From: a virus
Reading direction: 5' to 3' (one strand)
Virus record (IMG/VR): IMGVR_UViG_3300020061_000067
Span: 1-43,221 of that record
Length of the DNA: 43,221 nucleotides
A program made the translations under genes and the position numbers. The notes beneath the pieces are model-generated. The model was given only the letters and a program-made list of their open reading frames with translations, ran no database searches and had not been told where the DNA came from. Below are positions 42,181 through 43,221 of this stretch, in pieces (positions within the stretch are counted from its first letter, which is position 1; each line of letters opens with the position of its first letter).

Positions 42181-42656
42181 TGATACGTGCTTCCGAGCAG
42201 CAGCTCAAGCTACTCCAGTCCAACGCCGCGGGTCGGCCTGCGCGCGCCGCTGTAGCACCGCGAGAGAAGAAGAACCGCGAAGACCTGCCGGAGAACATCG
42301 TCACCGGTCAGATCGTCGGCTTTCTTCAATCGCGGGGCTGGGTAGTCACTCGGCAGCACGTCGGCGTATTCCGCCGCATGATCGGCGATGAGGTATCTGA
42401 GAATCGCATCAGTGTTGGCGAGCGCGGTATGACGGACTGGCGCGCAGAGCGACCCGTGATCCCAGAAGGCACGCGTCTTTCTCGCGGACTGTTCCAGATG
42501 CAGATGTTCTATGTCGAAATCAAGGCGCCGGGCAAGAGGCCGAGCGATCGGCAGCTAACTTGGATGCGCAATCGAAATGCGGTCGGCTTCACCGCGGTCT
42601 GGTTCGACTCTCTGAGTGACTTTTTGCAATGGTACGCACCAAGATTTGGAAGGTAG
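42180..42656 (+). CDS. VRR-NUC domain nuclease
   Basis: A 158-residue protein from GTG 42180. It has the VRR-NUC (PD-(D/E)XK) features NIVTGQIVGFLQSRGWVVTRQHVG, RGMTDWRAER (GxxD), and MFYVEIKAPGKRPSDRQLTWM (ExK), a standard phage nuclease that often sits in early regions. Probably cuts branched or 5'-flap DNA. The N-terminus before residue 35 is basic and variable. Confidence 0.88.
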   Translation: MIRASEQQLKLLQSNAAGRPARAAVAPREKKNREDLPENIVTGQIVGFLQSRGWVVTRQHVGVFRRMIGDEVSENRISVGERGMTDWRAERPVIPEGTRLSRGLFQMQMFYVEIKAPGKRPSDRQLTWMRNRNAVGFTAVWFDSLSDFLQWYAPRFGR

Positions 42657-42674
42657 AAAGCTGGCGGAAGTTAA

Positions 42675-43221
<547 letters not shown>

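Overview
The window is most of the genome of a tailed, siphovirus-type bacteriophage (or a prophage stretch) with HK97-type head genes. Nearly all genes run on the + strand and many overlap by 1-4 bases (ATGA, GTGA, TAGTG). No integrase, tRNA or CRISPR array was recognised. The host is uncertain. Three cargo-like proteins point weakly towards Acidobacteriota: a secreted collagen-like protein with an 'ALSAQ' signal-peptide end, a secreted TolB/PD40-type beta-propeller, and a membrane-tailed ECF-like sigma factor. That is inference from style, not proof.

Layout. (1) 56-3649: a DNA-modification module with a ParB-like protein, a DpdA-type 7-deazaguanine DNA transglycosylase that is broken by a frame change, and the full preQ0 synthesis set queC, queD, queE and folE. 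(2) 3655-10408: packaging and head genes, namely P27-type small terminase, large terminase carrying a LAGLIDADG intein inside its Walker A motif, portal, prohead protease and major capsid protein, then a terminator-like hairpin. (3) 10496-16382: an accessory block of five glycosyltransferase-like proteins, two methyltransferases, a PIG-L/LmbE-type deacetylase and a proteasome-beta/HslV-like Ntn hydrolase, sitting between capsid and connector genes. (4) 16370-31587: connector, secreted collagen-like protein, head closure, tail completion, tail tube, two tail chaperone ORFs, a 1240-residue tape measure, tail tip and baseplate genes, and fibre-like proteins that share repeated modules. (5) 31631-35287: unknown proteins, an alanine-rich coiled-coil membrane protein, the sigma factor, a strong terminator and the secreted beta-propeller. 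(6) 35300-36078: a minus-strand ribbon-helix-helix-like regulator divergent from a good sigma-70-type promoter with a palindrome on its -10. (7) 36079-43221: early genes: helix-turn-helix protein, small membrane proteins, a RecE/Cas4-like exonuclease, a Sak4-like ATPase, an endonuclease VII-like protein, a VRR-NUC nuclease, several conserved small phage proteins, and a replication-initiator-like gene that runs off the end inside a CCAGAG hexanucleotide repeat.

How it fits together. FolE, QueD, QueE and QueC convert GTP to preQ0, which DpdA would insert into phage DNA to resist host restriction, but the dpdA reading frame is interrupted here. The glycosylation block probably decorates virion proteins or host surface glycans. 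The early region supplies recombination and replication. The most notable observations are the class 3 intein (Trp-Cys-Thr triad) in the terminase, the broken dpdA beside an intact preQ0 pathway, the phage proteasome-like hydrolase with T1/D17/K33 spacing, and a glycosyltransferase reachable only through a +1 frameshift.
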